64,000 nt of DNA, taken from UBA2040 sp002384725 (lineage in GTDB: Bacteria; Bacteroidota; Bacteroidia; Flavobacteriales_D; Crocinitomicaceae). Position 1 is the stretch's first letter, and each line of letters begins with the position of its first letter. Below, in pieces: positions 35,255 through 44,641 of this stretch. The stretch lies in assembly GCA_963926475.1 (NCBI GenBank), contig CAWUXE010000004.1, positions 20,491-84,490 on the forward strand, given 5' to 3'. The position numbers and the translations under genes are program-made. The notes below the pieces were generated by a model. The model saw only the letters and a program-made list of their open reading frames with translations, was not told where the DNA came from and did no database searches.

Positions 35255-36441
35255 AATTTAAAAGCCGTTACGGCCATCATTTGCATGCCAATTTTCAAAG
35301 CGTTGGGATCAATATCAAACTTAGGATGATGCACGCCAAAGATAATTCCTTTCGCTTCATTTCTGACACCTAATCTAAAAAAGCACGCTGGCACCTTGTG
35401 CGAATAAAACGAAAAATCTTCCGCTGTCATGCGTAATTCTAATTCTTTAACGTTTTGGTCGCCCAAAATTTGCTTCGCCTTGGTCGATTGTTCTTTCGTG
35501 GTTCCTTCATCATTCACTAAAAACGGATACCCTTTTACAATATTGAGGTCGATAATTGCACCTGTTTCGGCTTGAATTTTATTTGAATATTCTTGAATCC
35601 AATTCAATGCTTTGGCTCTCCATTCTTCGTCCATCGTGCGGAAAGTACCTTTAATTTCTGCGGAATCAGGAATAATATTCGTTGCTCCAATTGCTTCGAA
35701 ATGACCTATACTCAAAATGAAGGGAACGCCTGCTTTTTTACGCTCTTCAATATATTTTTTCAGTCCACTGACCAATTTTGCACCAGCTTGAATGGGATCA
35801 ATACAATTTTCTGGAAGCGCGGCATGTCCACCTTTCCCTTTCACCGTGAAATGTAATTCGTCGCAAGATGCCATATACAAACCTTCTCGGAAACCTACTA
35901 TACCAACCTCCATTTCCGGAAATACGTGCAAGCCAAAAATAGATTTTACAGGTCGTTTTTTAAGTGCACCTGCCGCGATCATCAAAGATGCTCCACCAGG
36001 TGCTTTTTCTTCGCCGGGTTGAAACAATAATTGAACAGGGTAGTCTAATTCATTTTCCAATTCTTTTAAAATTTTCGCTGCACCCAACAAGATCGAAGAA
36101 TGCACATCGTGCCCACAAGCGTGCATGACGCCCGGGTTTTTTGAGGTATACGCCTTTTCGTTTTGTTCTAAAATCGGCAGTGCATCCAAATCAGCCCGAA
36201 GCACGACATGTTCTATTTCCTTCAAATGATTTCCTTGAATAAAACCGAGTATTCCTGTTCCCGCAATCTCCGTCTCATGTGGGATATTCCATTCGGTTAA
36301 TTTTTGAGAAACAAACTTCATGGTTTCAAATTCGACAAATGAAAGCTCAGGATATTGGTGAAAATGTTCGCGAATTTCTCTTATTTCATCGAAAAATTCC
36401 TCAGATAATTGCTTGATGCGTTCTATTATCTTATCGTTCAT
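35251..36441 (-). CDS. M20-family amidohydrolase (aminoacylase/carboxypeptidase-like)
   Basis: Zinc/manganese-dependent M20D peptidase family, hydrolysing N-acyl amino acids or related amides; the substrate here is unknown. From the ATG at 36441 (MNDKIIERIKQL) it has 396 residues; the ATG at 36468 only adds MFLAITVFK. Metal site VMHACGHDVHSSILLGAAKI (about 104-123), catalytic glutamate in LLFQPGEEKAPGGASLMI (about 138-155), and RMTAEDFSFY late. No signal peptide, so cytoplasmic. It overlaps the TSUP gene upstream by 11 bases and the DUF4230-like gene downstream by 4. Confidence 0.88.
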   Translation of the reverse strand: MNDKIIERIKQLSEEFFDEIREIREHFHQYPELSFVEFETMKFVSQKLTEWNIPHETEIAGTGILGFIQGNHLKEIEHVVLRADLDALPILEQNEKAYTSKNPGVMHACGHDVHSSILLGAAKILKELENELDYPVQLLFQPGEEKAPGGASLMIAAGALKKRPVKSIFGLHVFPEMEVGIVGFREGLYMASCDELHFTVKGKGGHAALPENCIDPIQAGAKLVSGLKKYIEERKKAGVPFILSIGHFEAIGATNIIPDSAEIKGTFRTMDEEWRAKALNWIQEYSNKIQAETGAIIDLNIVKGYPFLVNDEGTTKEQSTKAKQILGDQNVKELELRMTAEDFSFYSHKVPACFFRLGVRNEAKGIIFGVHHPKFDIDPNALKIGMQMMAVTAFKL

Positions 36442-36823
36442 TTTGAATACCGTTATAGCCAGAAACAATCAATTTTACAGATATGAGCAACATGATGATT
36501 CCAAAAACAAACTTTACTGCATGCGGCGATAGTTTAAGGGATAATTTACTCCCGATGTATCCGCCTAAAACAAATGTGAGCGATACTACAATGCCATATC
36601 CCCAATTGATATGTCCAGCTTTCATGTAATTCATAACAGCCAATATCCCAACAGGCAATAAAAGAATGAAGAGACTTGTACCTTGCGCTTGGTGCTGCGT
36701 CATTCCTAATAAAAAAACCAAAGCTGGAACAATAATTATTCCACCTCCTACACCAACGAATCCACTGAGAATTCCGGAGGAAATACCAATTAGTACTAGA
36801 AATAAAATGGTTTGAACGCTCAT
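36431..36823 (-). CDS. Half-size TSUP (TauE/SafE) family permease
   Basis: 130 residues with about four hydrophobic helices. The TSUP motif GFVGVGGGIIIVPALVFLLG lies at about 21-40, followed by HQAQGTSLFILLLPVG. Full-length members have about 250 residues with two such halves, so this half-unit probably works as a dimer. Proposed substrates of the family are sulfite or organosulfonates; none can be assigned here. One base separates it from the giant protein gene upstream and it overlaps the M20 gene. Confidence 0.82.
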   Translation of the reverse strand: MSVQTILFLVLIGISSGILSGFVGVGGGIIIVPALVFLLGMTQHQAQGTSLFILLLPVGILAVMNYMKAGHINWGYGIVVSLTFVLGGYIGSKLSLKLSPHAVKFVFGIIMLLISVKLIVSGYNGIQNER

Positions 36824-36824
36824 T

Positions 36825-39800
36825 TTAAATATCGTGTGTTAAAGACAAAAATAAATTGGGTTTCTTATTTAAACGAAGGTTTTCGATGCCCCAACCAACA
36901 TCTGCACGCACAAAGTAATCAAAAATTTTAGTTCTAACACCTGAACCAAGAGCGGCAATTATGGGTTCACGCGAATTTTCTATTTTTATCACAGCTGGTT
37001 TATTATTGATAACTAATTCGTTGAAAACATTTTCATCCGAAAATGGGCTGCGACCGTTCCAAGCGGTTCCAACATCGAAGAATCCTATTAACTGAAAACT
37101 TCGAAGCGGTTCGTTTTTAATCGCCCCTTTTGTAAACAGAACAAAAAGTGGGACTCTAAGCTCAGAATTAATAACGGCAAAAGAATTTCCATTTCGCTGA
37201 TTTTGAACGAAACCTCTCATGGGTGTCGCAAGTGTTTGGTAGGCGAAGTTTGCTTTTGGATCGACAGGTGTATCGAGATTAAAATTATTTGCTGGTCGTA
37301 ACATCCAATTGTCAACACCGCCCATGTAATAGAGCAAACGTTTTCCGCCTATCGACGTTCCGGCTGCGATTCGGTTGACCCAAATTAGTTCTTTTCGAAG
37401 CGAAATTGAATGTCGCGCATCAAAACCTAAGTTGACCATACCGAAAACTTTGGCACTTGTACTTTGAAGATATTCCGCAAAAACTTTCATGCGCATTCCT
37501 GTCCAAGCGTTTTCCGACCATTGTTTTGCATTATCGAAAACCAATGAAGTCTTCAGTCCACCTTGATAATTGTACCGTATATCTCTTTGTAAAGATGCTT
37601 CGCTCAGGGCTAAAGGATGAATAATATCCGTTCGAGACAAAATGGTTCCTCTTAAGGAAAAAACTTCCGAAAACGGATAGACCAGGTTCAACTGGATTTC
37701 ATGCGTAATGTTTTTGTCCAGACCTTGCTCAAATTGGTCTTCGTAGCTTCGACGGTAGTAAAACAATTGCTTGTCTAATCGGTTTTTTCTAAAATTAATT
37801 CCAGTATAAAATTCACTGTTGTTTCGGGAAGTTGGAATGCGCAAACCTCCAGAAATCACTACATCTTCCATGACATCGCTAAAGCTTATGCGCAGCATTC
37901 CACTTGCGGATGGGTTTAGATACACACTACCAGGACCCGAATAAGTTTGGTACGACTGGTTCAAAAATGCATTATCAATTTTTGCACTAATGAAGTCTTT
38001 TGCGAAGTTGATTTTGTATCTGCCTTGACTGGCACTTTCAAAAGTCACCTTTTCATTATTTTTATTCTTATTGATTTGCGATGGGTCTTCGAACAAAGTG
38101 ATTTTCTGTTTCGTATATTTTTCGTCATCCGAAATTTCAATCGGTTTTTCAATAGAATCTTTGTTAAGAGAATCAGTCGATTGAACCGTGTCTTGAATAA
38201 CGTAATTGGTCATTGGACCAAATTTTCGTGCAGCTCGGTCCTTAAAGTAAACTACATTCGATTCTTTTGGAGCGTGTTCAAGTGGACTTCTAAAGATCTG
38301 ATACCTGTTGTTTTGAAAAATAAGCGTGACCACCTCGTCCGTTTTACCGATGACATTTTGCTGTAAAATTCCCGTTGTTAAATTACTTGTCGCAAACGTT
38401 TTATTATCTGGGCGATAATGAATTATGGTGTCGATAAAAGAGATTACACTGTCTTTCTTTAATTCCCAACGATTCCAGAGCCCGTTTTTATCGCTCAGAT
38501 AGCTGATATTACCATTTGGTAATTCTCGCGCTTGTTGCTCGTTCACATCAGCTGTCAAGGTAATTCGCTCATAGGTCAATCTCTTTTTGTCTTTATCTTT
38601 AATCGGAAAAAGGAAAAGATCATATGAGCTTTCATAGGGAACAATGACATTTTTTTTTGGAGGAAAATTGTCTGGGCGATTGCTCGAAAATAAAATTCCT
38701 GTGCTGTCATTGGTCCAAGTCGGGTTCAAATCGTCCCAAAGGTCATCCGTTAATTGATCGACAGAATTGCCAGAAATTTTATACACGTAGAGATCCGTTT
38801 GACCATTTTTCACACCTGAAATCACTATGCTTTTTCCATCGGAAGAGTAATCACAAGAAAGTATTTTCTCCAAACTTGGCACTTCTTTGGTCAAGGTGGT
38901 GCTCTCTCCAATGTCATATAGATTGAACATCAGCAAACCTTTTCTTTCGATAAAATACACGAAATAGTCACCCGAAGGATGAAAGGTTGCCACAGGAAAA
39001 GACTCGTCTTGAATCCTTAGTAAACGTGGTTCATTGGCAATGATCTTTTTTGTTTTGTCAGACGTGAAATCTTGCAAATACAGCTTGTACCGACCTTCTA
39101 GGTTGGCGACGTAGACCATTTTATCACCCTGATCGTTAACAGCAACTGTTGTCAATTTCGCTCTTTTTTTCAAACGAGGTGTGATTTCTGTTCCCGAAAC
39201 CTCTTCTTGGTACTTTATGTCGGCAAGAAATCTTTTCTTATAAAAATTATTGAATTCTGGAAGTAATTCTTGCGTGCTTGAACCCAACAGATATTCCAAA
39301 GTTCGATCGATGTGTCCAACATTTCTGGTGACGAAAAGTATGCTCAGCAATTGACTTCTTCCGTACGTTTCTTGTATGTAATTCCAAAAAGCGTGACCAG
39401 CGATTGGTTCCTCTTCATCAGTTAATAACGAGAAATTCTCAAAGCGATTGGACAAAAAACCATCTTTCAATTTCGATTCAAAATCGGCATCCCATTCGCG
39501 AGACAAAAAATGGACAAAGCCTTCGGTAAACCAAGCAGGGTTTTTATTTGGATCGTTGCCAATTAAAATATCCGACCATTGGTTTCCGTATAAAATCTTA
39601 CGAATCGCGGTTTCAGCAACGATTTCTCTGATTTGTTGATTCAAAGAATTGTGATCGTCTTCATAATAAATCAGTAGTTTAGAACCAACAATTTGACTTT
39701 TCCCGCCATAGCTGGCGAAGTTTTCATTCGAAAGTCCAATATTGCTTTGTCGCAATTCCGTTAGTGACTTGAACAAAAGAATTTCAATATGTTCCTCAAT

Positions 39801-40040
39801 TTGAAAATTTAATCTTTCTTCTAGATCGAGCAATTCTATTTGAACTTGTTGTGCTACATAATCCGCATAGTCACCTTCACCACGATAAAAATAAAGCTTG
39901 AAGCGTTCATAGTTCTGGGTCCGCCAGTCGAATCCGAAATACTGCACTCTATTTTTACCAAATTCTTGATTGCTCCCATTATAAAACTGAGCATTAGAGC
40001 AGTAAGGCAAAATTAGGAATAGAATCAGAAGAAGCCGCAC
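36825..40040 (-). CDS. Giant exported peptidase-MA-like, beta-propeller and barrel protein
   Basis: 1071 residues. Signal peptide (about 1-17, ending YCSNAQ), then a gluzincin-like (peptidase MA) region at about 20-270. The usual HExxH is replaced by REIVAETAIRKIL while the downstream PAWFTEGFVHFLSREW block is kept, so protease activity looks lost. TolB/WD40-like propeller repeats span about 290-600 (for example VATFHPSGDYFVYF, TGILFSSNRPDN). The C-terminal 400 residues are aromatic strands of an Omp85/surface-antigen-like barrel (FFDVGTAWNGRSPF). Starts about 64 bases after the LuxE-like gene; followed at 1 base by the TSUP gene. Confidence 0.75.
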   Translation of the reverse strand: MRLLLILFLILPYCSNAQFYNGSNQEFGKNRVQYFGFDWRTQNYERFKLYFYRGEGDYADYVAQQVQIELLDLEERLNFQIEEHIEILLFKSLTELRQSNIGLSNENFASYGGKSQIVGSKLLIYYEDDHNSLNQQIREIVAETAIRKILYGNQWSDILIGNDPNKNPAWFTEGFVHFLSREWDADFESKLKDGFLSNRFENFSLLTDEEEPIAGHAFWNYIQETYGRSQLLSILFVTRNVGHIDRTLEYLLGSSTQELLPEFNNFYKKRFLADIKYQEEVSGTEITPRLKKRAKLTTVAVNDQGDKMVYVANLEGRYKLYLQDFTSDKTKKIIANEPRLLRIQDESFPVATFHPSGDYFVYFIERKGLLMFNLYDIGESTTLTKEVPSLEKILSCDYSSDGKSIVISGVKNGQTDLYVYKISGNSVDQLTDDLWDDLNPTWTNDSTGILFSSNRPDNFPPKKNVIVPYESSYDLFLFPIKDKDKKRLTYERITLTADVNEQQARELPNGNISYLSDKNGLWNRWELKKDSVISFIDTIIHYRPDNKTFATSNLTTGILQQNVIGKTDEVVTLIFQNNRYQIFRSPLEHAPKESNVVYFKDRAARKFGPMTNYVIQDTVQSTDSLNKDSIEKPIEISDDEKYTKQKITLFEDPSQINKNKNNEKVTFESASQGRYKINFAKDFISAKIDNAFLNQSYQTYSGPGSVYLNPSASGMLRISFSDVMEDVVISGGLRIPTSRNNSEFYTGINFRKNRLDKQLFYYRRSYEDQFEQGLDKNITHEIQLNLVYPFSEVFSLRGTILSRTDIIHPLALSEASLQRDIRYNYQGGLKTSLVFDNAKQWSENAWTGMRMKVFAEYLQSTSAKVFGMVNLGFDARHSISLRKELIWVNRIAAGTSIGGKRLLYYMGGVDNWMLRPANNFNLDTPVDPKANFAYQTLATPMRGFVQNQRNGNSFAVINSELRVPLFVLFTKGAIKNEPLRSFQLIGFFDVGTAWNGRSPFSDENVFNELVINNKPAVIKIENSREPIIAALGSGVRTKIFDYFVRADVGWGIENLRLNKKPNLFLSLTHDI

Positions 40041-40104
40041 AGTATAAAATTATTGAGAATTAAAGGTAATGAAATCCTTTTGCTTTGGTGTGGTCAATCT
40101 TTAC

Positions 40105-41073
40105 TTATTGCACAAGTAGATTGCAGCCCCTGATATCAGAATTGTCGAAGCGTCCCATCAGGCGTAACTTTCCGTTTTCCAACCTTCCCAAATCTTGGGT
40201 CGAAATGAAACTACAACTGTACACATTTGCCAAATCAATTACGTCGATGCCTCCCGTTTTTGCTTTTGATAAAGGAGAGAAGGGATCGTTGGTTTCGCGC
40301 AGATTAATTCTCATCCAATTGGGCATTTCAAACAATTGACTTTCTTTAGAATAACCTTGTGAAAGCAACTCGGTCATTCCATATTCGGAACAAACAGTCT
40401 CACAATTCAACCCATTTTTTAGCGTATTGTGCAATTGTTCTTTGGTGAGTTCTTTTCTTCGGCCTTTCATTCCGCCGGTTTCAATTATCGTAGCTTTGGC
40501 CAAGTCGATATTCTTTTCGGCCAAGTCGAGCAGAGCGTAGGACACGCCAAAAATGACCACTTTTTTATTCTCAGCAAGTGCTTTTTTATACCTGATTTCT
40601 ATATCTTCAATTTCGTTCAACAGAAAACCAGACAAAGCATTTTTACTTTTTGAAATTAAATAGTCGACCATATAGACTAAACTGGATTCTCCTTGTTCCA
40701 AATAATTAGGAAGCAAGGCCAAAATCACCTGTTCTTCAGGGTTTCCAAGTTGATTTGTGTAGGTCAATTGAAAAGACTCCTCGTACATTTCAAGTGACTG
40801 AATTTCATGGACTGACCTGTCCATTCCCATTGTCCCACTACTTTTGAAAACTGTTTGAACAGGAAGATCTTTATGTTTTACCACATGTGATTTAAAAAAG
40901 GAAATGGGTAAAAAGGGAATTTCAGAAACTTGCGTTGGATTGGACCGGTTTAATAAATCGCAGTATTCTTTATAAACGAGAGTATTCTCATATTGAAACC
41001 GAAAGATTTTCAGAGCCCAAAACGAAAAGTCCTCTTCCGTTTCGATGCTAAAAATACCTTTCCAATCTTTCAT
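40105..41073 (-). CDS. LuxE-like acyl-protein synthetase / acyl-activating enzyme
   Basis: 322 residues related to the LuxE acyl-protein synthetase family, which activates fatty acids as acyl-AMP. The AMP-site-like loop FKSSGTMGMDRSVHEIQ lies at about 76-92. IIETGGMKGRRKELTKEQL (about 196-214), CSEYGMTELLSQGYSKESQ (about 231-249) and the late STQDLGRLENGKLRLMGRFD block match ANL-type adenylating enzymes. No luciferase genes are present, so the role is not luminescence; similar genes in Bacteroidota are often placed near lipid or capsule functions (inference). Likely first gene of the operon ending at 34.4 kb. Confidence 0.82.
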   Translation of the reverse strand: MKDWKGIFSIETEEDFSFWALKIFRFQYENTLVYKEYCDLLNRSNPTQVSEIPFLPISFFKSHVVKHKDLPVQTVFKSSGTMGMDRSVHEIQSLEMYEESFQLTYTNQLGNPEEQVILALLPNYLEQGESSLVYMVDYLISKSKNALSGFLLNEIEDIEIRYKKALAENKKVVIFGVSYALLDLAEKNIDLAKATIIETGGMKGRRKELTKEQLHNTLKNGLNCETVCSEYGMTELLSQGYSKESQLFEMPNWMRINLRETNDPFSPLSKAKTGGIDVIDLANVYSCSFISTQDLGRLENGKLRLMGRFDNSDIRGCNLLVQ

Positions 41074-41126
41074 GGTTCAAAATTAGTTGGTTTCTGAATA
41101 AATCGTATAAATTCCTCAATATTTCT

Positions 41127-41134
41127 TACTTTCG
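41127..41134 (+). promoter_or_regulatory. Possible -7 box of the lipoprotein gene at 41138
   Basis: TACTTTCG (one mismatch to TAnnTTTG) ends 3 bases before the ATG; a transcript starting at the expected distance would begin at or next to the start codon. Confidence 0.35.
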
Positions 41135-41137
41135 ACT

Positions 41138-41629
41138 ATGCGATTGATTTTTGCTTCTTTTAGTATTTTATTCCTGCTTTCTGGCTGTTTCAAGAAGGAA
41201 GAATTTCCGTCTACATCCGAAATTGAATTTCAGTCCTTCGATATTTTTGGAGATACAGCAGTTCTGACCATTAGTTTTCAGGATGGTGAAGGAGATATTG
41301 GTTTAGAACCCGATCAATTAGAAGCTCCTTTCGATTTAAATTCGCAATATCATTACAATCTATTTCTCAAATATTATGAAAAAGTAGATGGGCAAGGCTG
41401 GCAACCCGGATTAGATTTGAGCGGGCAACCGATTGTTTTCAGAAATCGACTGCGTCCAATTTATACGGGAAAACCTAAATCCATCAAAGGAACAATCGAA
41501 TACACGATCGAACCGGTTTTTTACAATCTTCTTTCCGCCGATAACGATACTATCAAATATGAGATAATGCTCGTTGACCGTGCTTTAAATGAGAGTAATT
41601 GGATAGAAACGGGGACGATTATTCGCTGA
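41138..41629 (+). CDS. Putative lipoprotein of unknown function
   Basis: 163 residues. Signal MRLIFASFSILFLLSGCFKK with lipobox LLSGC (cysteine at 17). A beta-rich domain follows, with SFQDGEGDIGLEPDQL near residue 48 and FRNRLRPIYTGKPKSIKG near residue 106. I recognise the opening TVLTISFQDGEGDIG style as common in Bacteroidota exported proteins with a single immunoglobulin-like fold, but cannot name a family. Monocistronic, between the divergent LuxE-like gene and convergent fabD. Confidence 0.7.
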   Translation: MRLIFASFSILFLLSGCFKKEEFPSTSEIEFQSFDIFGDTAVLTISFQDGEGDIGLEPDQLEAPFDLNSQYHYNLFLKYYEKVDGQGWQPGLDLSGQPIVFRNRLRPIYTGKPKSIKGTIEYTIEPVFYNLLSADNDTIKYEIMLVDRALNESNWIETGTIIR

Positions 41630-41684
41630 TTTCGACAAGCTCAATCCGCGCATTTCGACATTCTGTTTTCGAGGAATATCTATC

Positions 41685-42569
41685 CTAAGCTATCTCAGCG
41701 CTTGATGTTGGGAATGATCTGTCCACTTTCTTAAACAATCCTTGCAACACTTTGCCTGGTCCAATTTCAACAACTTCTGAGCATCCATCTGCCATCATTT
41801 TGTTCATTGTTTGTGTCCATTTTACGGGAGCGGTCAATTGTGCCACCAAATTCTTTTGAATTTCAATTGGATCACTAACAGCGCTTGCCGTTACATTTTG
41901 ATACACAGGGCAAGTTGGCGTATTGAAAGTCGTTGCTTCGATTACTGCTGCCAATTCCGTTCGTGCAGGTTCCATTAAAGGAGAATGAAATGCCCCGCCA
42001 ACGGGCAACATCAATGCGCGTTTTGCACCAGCTTCGGTTAATTTTGCACATGCTTTTTCAACAGCGGTAATAGCTCCAGAAATGACCAACTGACCAGGAC
42101 AATTGTAATTTGCAGGAACAACAACTCCGTCAATTTCTGCGCAAATTTTCTCTACTATATCATCTTCCAAGCCTAAAATAGCAGCCATTGTCGACGGTTC
42201 TGCTTCACACGCTTTCTGCATGGCAAGTGCTCTTTGATATACAAGTCGCAATCCGTCCTCGAAAGAAAGTGTTTTATTAGCAACCAAAGACGAAAGTTCA
42301 CCTAAGGAATGACCAGCCACCATATCTGGTTTAAAGTCATCACCTAAACAAGCGGTAAGAATAGTCGAATGCAAAAATATCGCAGGTTGCGTTACTTTCG
42401 TTTGTTTCAATTCTTCGTCCGTTCCTTCGAACATGATCTTGGTAATATCGAATCCTAAAATTTCGTTTGCTTTTTTGAACTTCTCTTTTGCAGCGGGAGA
42501 CGAATCGTATAAGTCCTTTCCCATTCCTGAGAATTGTGCTCCTTGTCCGGGAAAAACGTATGCTTTCAT
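41685..42569 (-). CDS. fabD: Malonyl-CoA-acyl carrier protein transacylase
   Basis: Transfers malonyl groups from CoA to ACP in type II fatty-acid synthesis. It has 294 residues starting MKAYVFPGQGAQFSGMGKDL. The nucleophile elbow GHSLGELSSLVA (about 90-101, Ser92), the KVTQPAIFLHS substrate block and the catalytic histidine in PVGGAFHSPLME (about 194-205) are all present. It is monocistronic as far as I can see. Confidence 0.95.
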   Translation of the reverse strand: MKAYVFPGQGAQFSGMGKDLYDSSPAAKEKFKKANEILGFDITKIMFEGTDEELKQTKVTQPAIFLHSTILTACLGDDFKPDMVAGHSLGELSSLVANKTLSFEDGLRLVYQRALAMQKACEAEPSTMAAILGLEDDIVEKICAEIDGVVVPANYNCPGQLVISGAITAVEKACAKLTEAGAKRALMLPVGGAFHSPLMEPARTELAAVIEATTFNTPTCPVYQNVTASAVSDPIEIQKNLVAQLTAPVKWTQTMNKMMADGCSEVVEIGPGKVLQGLFKKVDRSFPTSSAEIA

Positions 42570-42622
42570 GTATCAATTAGTTTGGGTCAAAAATACACAA
42601 TGGGAATTTTAAAAGCAAAAAA

Positions 42623-42648
42623 GAAGGGGTCGCATTCACGACCCCTTC
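42623..42648 (-). terminator. Terminator of the T9SS cargo gene
   Basis: Perfect 10-base stem (GAAGGGGTCG at 42623-42632 with its complement at 42639-42648, 6-base loop), followed on the minus strand by TTTTTTG and TTTT. It lies 32 bases after the stop of the T9SS cargo gene. Confidence 0.9.
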
Positions 42649-42679
42649 CAATTAATTTATTGGTTTATGTATTTTAGAA

Positions 42680-44521
42680 TTATTTGATAATAACTCTTTC
42701 TACAACTGCACCATTTTCGTTAGAAACTTTTACGATGTACATTCCTGCACCGTTAGCAGACAAATCAATTGTAGTTGTTCCGTTTACCAATTTAGAAGTT
42801 ACTTCTTTTCCTAACATGTTATAAACTGTAACAGTAACACCTTCGTTATCTGTAACGTCAACATTGATGATTCCTTCAGAAGGATTCGGGTAAACAGAAA
42901 TTCCTTTAAGAGCAACTTCGTTCAATCCAACTCCCCAAGCATCGTTCACCAACATACGAATTCCGATAGCAACACCATTTGTGTAAGATGCGTCACCTTG
43001 TATATAAATTCCAGAAGCCGTAGCTGGCTGAGGAACTGTTTTGTCATCAACAACAGAAATTGTGTTTGTACCACCATTACTGTATAATTCAGCAGCCAAC
43101 ATGTAAGCACCTGGAGTTAAAGAAACAACAGCAGGGAACAATACGTCAACATAACCAGCAGCTATGTTAGCTGCGGTAACCGTTACAGGATCAAAGATAT
43201 TGAACAATGGAGTCATATCATCAATCCAGAATGTCGCAGTATCTTTAATTGATCCATAGATTTGACCACCAGCGATAGTCGTTGAACCTAACATGATTCT
43301 CATTCCAGAAACATCAGTCGTGTTTTTAATATCATACATACCTGCAAGAACTAATCCATCTTGTGCACCTGTAAACGATGCAGTACCGATCAATCCAAAG
43401 TTTGAAGTTGCTGCTGGGTGATTTCCAATACCATCCAAAGAGTACAAGTTAGATGTAACTTCAAAGTTTCTTGGGTAGATGTTATTTGCAAAATCTCCAC
43501 CACTTGGCTCTTCTGTAGAAGTAGCTGTGTAAACACCAGTGTACATTCCGACTGGTAAAGCAGGGGTTTCTAATGATTCAACAAAAGCAGTATCACCTTG
43601 AGGTAATAAAGCAGGCCCTGTTGCATTCGCTGTGAAAGCTGAAGCATAAGCCGCAACAACTGCAATATTTGTTTGATCGGTAGTACCGAAGTTCAATATT
43701 TGAGCACCAACGTTATACGCTGCATCCAACTGTGTAACCGGAGTTCTTCCATACTCACGACCTTGATTCGTAGAACCAGAGAACCAAGCAGACATTACTT
43801 GAATATCATTTGCTGGTTGTTCGATTAATTCAACGTCATCAACAGCCCAGTACCAACCCCAAAAATCGTTGTCATTGTAGTAAAACTGAATTAAAACTTG
43901 AGCACCACCACCGACAGCAGCAGAAACATTGATTTCTTCCATTTCTGGATTCAACGTGTTCTGATCATTTGGGTATCCATTTGCGATAGCACCTCCTGTT
44001 TCAGAAGTAATAGGGAATTCAAACCAAGTTGTTCCATTATCTGGAGAAAGACGTACACCTCTTTCCTCGTGCCACCAGCGGTAGTTGTGTTGAAATCTCA
44101 AAATTACATTTGGAAATAATGATAAATCCACAGGAGTAGCATTTGTAATTTCAGCTATGATAGCACCATCACCATCTGTATTACCAGGTTGACCATCTGA
44201 ATTAATCAATGCAAATCCGTTTGAAGCAGTTGCAGTGTTCAAGGGGAACAAAGAAGGAGCAGCATTTGGAATAGCACTTGGGCTAGTTTGGATAGTCCAG
44301 TTTTCAGGAGTTGGTAAACTTGTATTCGTCATTGTCCAAGTTGCAGCAGATGAAAAATCATCCGACCAAATCACTGTCGCTTTATCATTAATTGTGCTTG
44401 GTTTATTAGGCTTTGTGATGGAAGCACCATTATCGTGCTTTTGAACCAACATTTTTTCCTGCTGAGCAGAAACACCTAAAGTAAAACCCAAAGCAAGGAT
44501 GCTTAAGTAAATTTTTTTCAT
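42680..44521 (-). CDS. Secreted protein with type IX sorting domain
   Basis: 613 residues. Signal peptide (about 1-19, ending LGVSAQ). A large beta-rich secreted region includes an ATVIWSDDFSSAATWTM opening and a jelly-roll-like part (about 50-235, GWYWAVDDVELIEQ). The C-terminal type A sorting domain runs over about 535-613: GISVYPNPSEGIINVDV, VYNMLGKEVTS, GAGMYIVKVSNENGAVVERV, IIK. Type IX cargo is exported across the outer membrane and anchored or released after removal of this domain. The large domain has no catalytic motif I recognise; an adhesin or matrix role is possible. Followed by a strong terminator. Confidence 0.88.
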   Translation of the reverse strand: MKKIYLSILALGFTLGVSAQQEKMLVQKHDNGASITKPNKPSTINDKATVIWSDDFSSAATWTMTNTSLPTPENWTIQTSPSAIPNAAPSLFPLNTATASNGFALINSDGQPGNTDGDGAIIAEITNATPVDLSLFPNVILRFQHNYRWWHEERGVRLSPDNGTTWFEFPITSETGGAIANGYPNDQNTLNPEMEEINVSAAVGGGAQVLIQFYYNDNDFWGWYWAVDDVELIEQPANDIQVMSAWFSGSTNQGREYGRTPVTQLDAAYNVGAQILNFGTTDQTNIAVVAAYASAFTANATGPALLPQGDTAFVESLETPALPVGMYTGVYTATSTEEPSGGDFANNIYPRNFEVTSNLYSLDGIGNHPAATSNFGLIGTASFTGAQDGLVLAGMYDIKNTTDVSGMRIMLGSTTIAGGQIYGSIKDTATFWIDDMTPLFNIFDPVTVTAANIAAGYVDVLFPAVVSLTPGAYMLAAELYSNGGTNTISVVDDKTVPQPATASGIYIQGDASYTNGVAIGIRMLVNDAWGVGLNEVALKGISVYPNPSEGIINVDVTDNEGVTVTVYNMLGKEVTSKLVNGTTTIDLSANGAGMYIVKVSNENGAVVERVIIK

Positions 44522-44641
44522 AATTATTATATTGTTTGAATCGAAACAACCCTGATATGCAAAAGCATTTCAGAATCCATTTCATTTGTTAAAGTTTTTG
44601 TAAAAATAAAAATATTTGCTCAAATAAAAAATAAAAACCCT

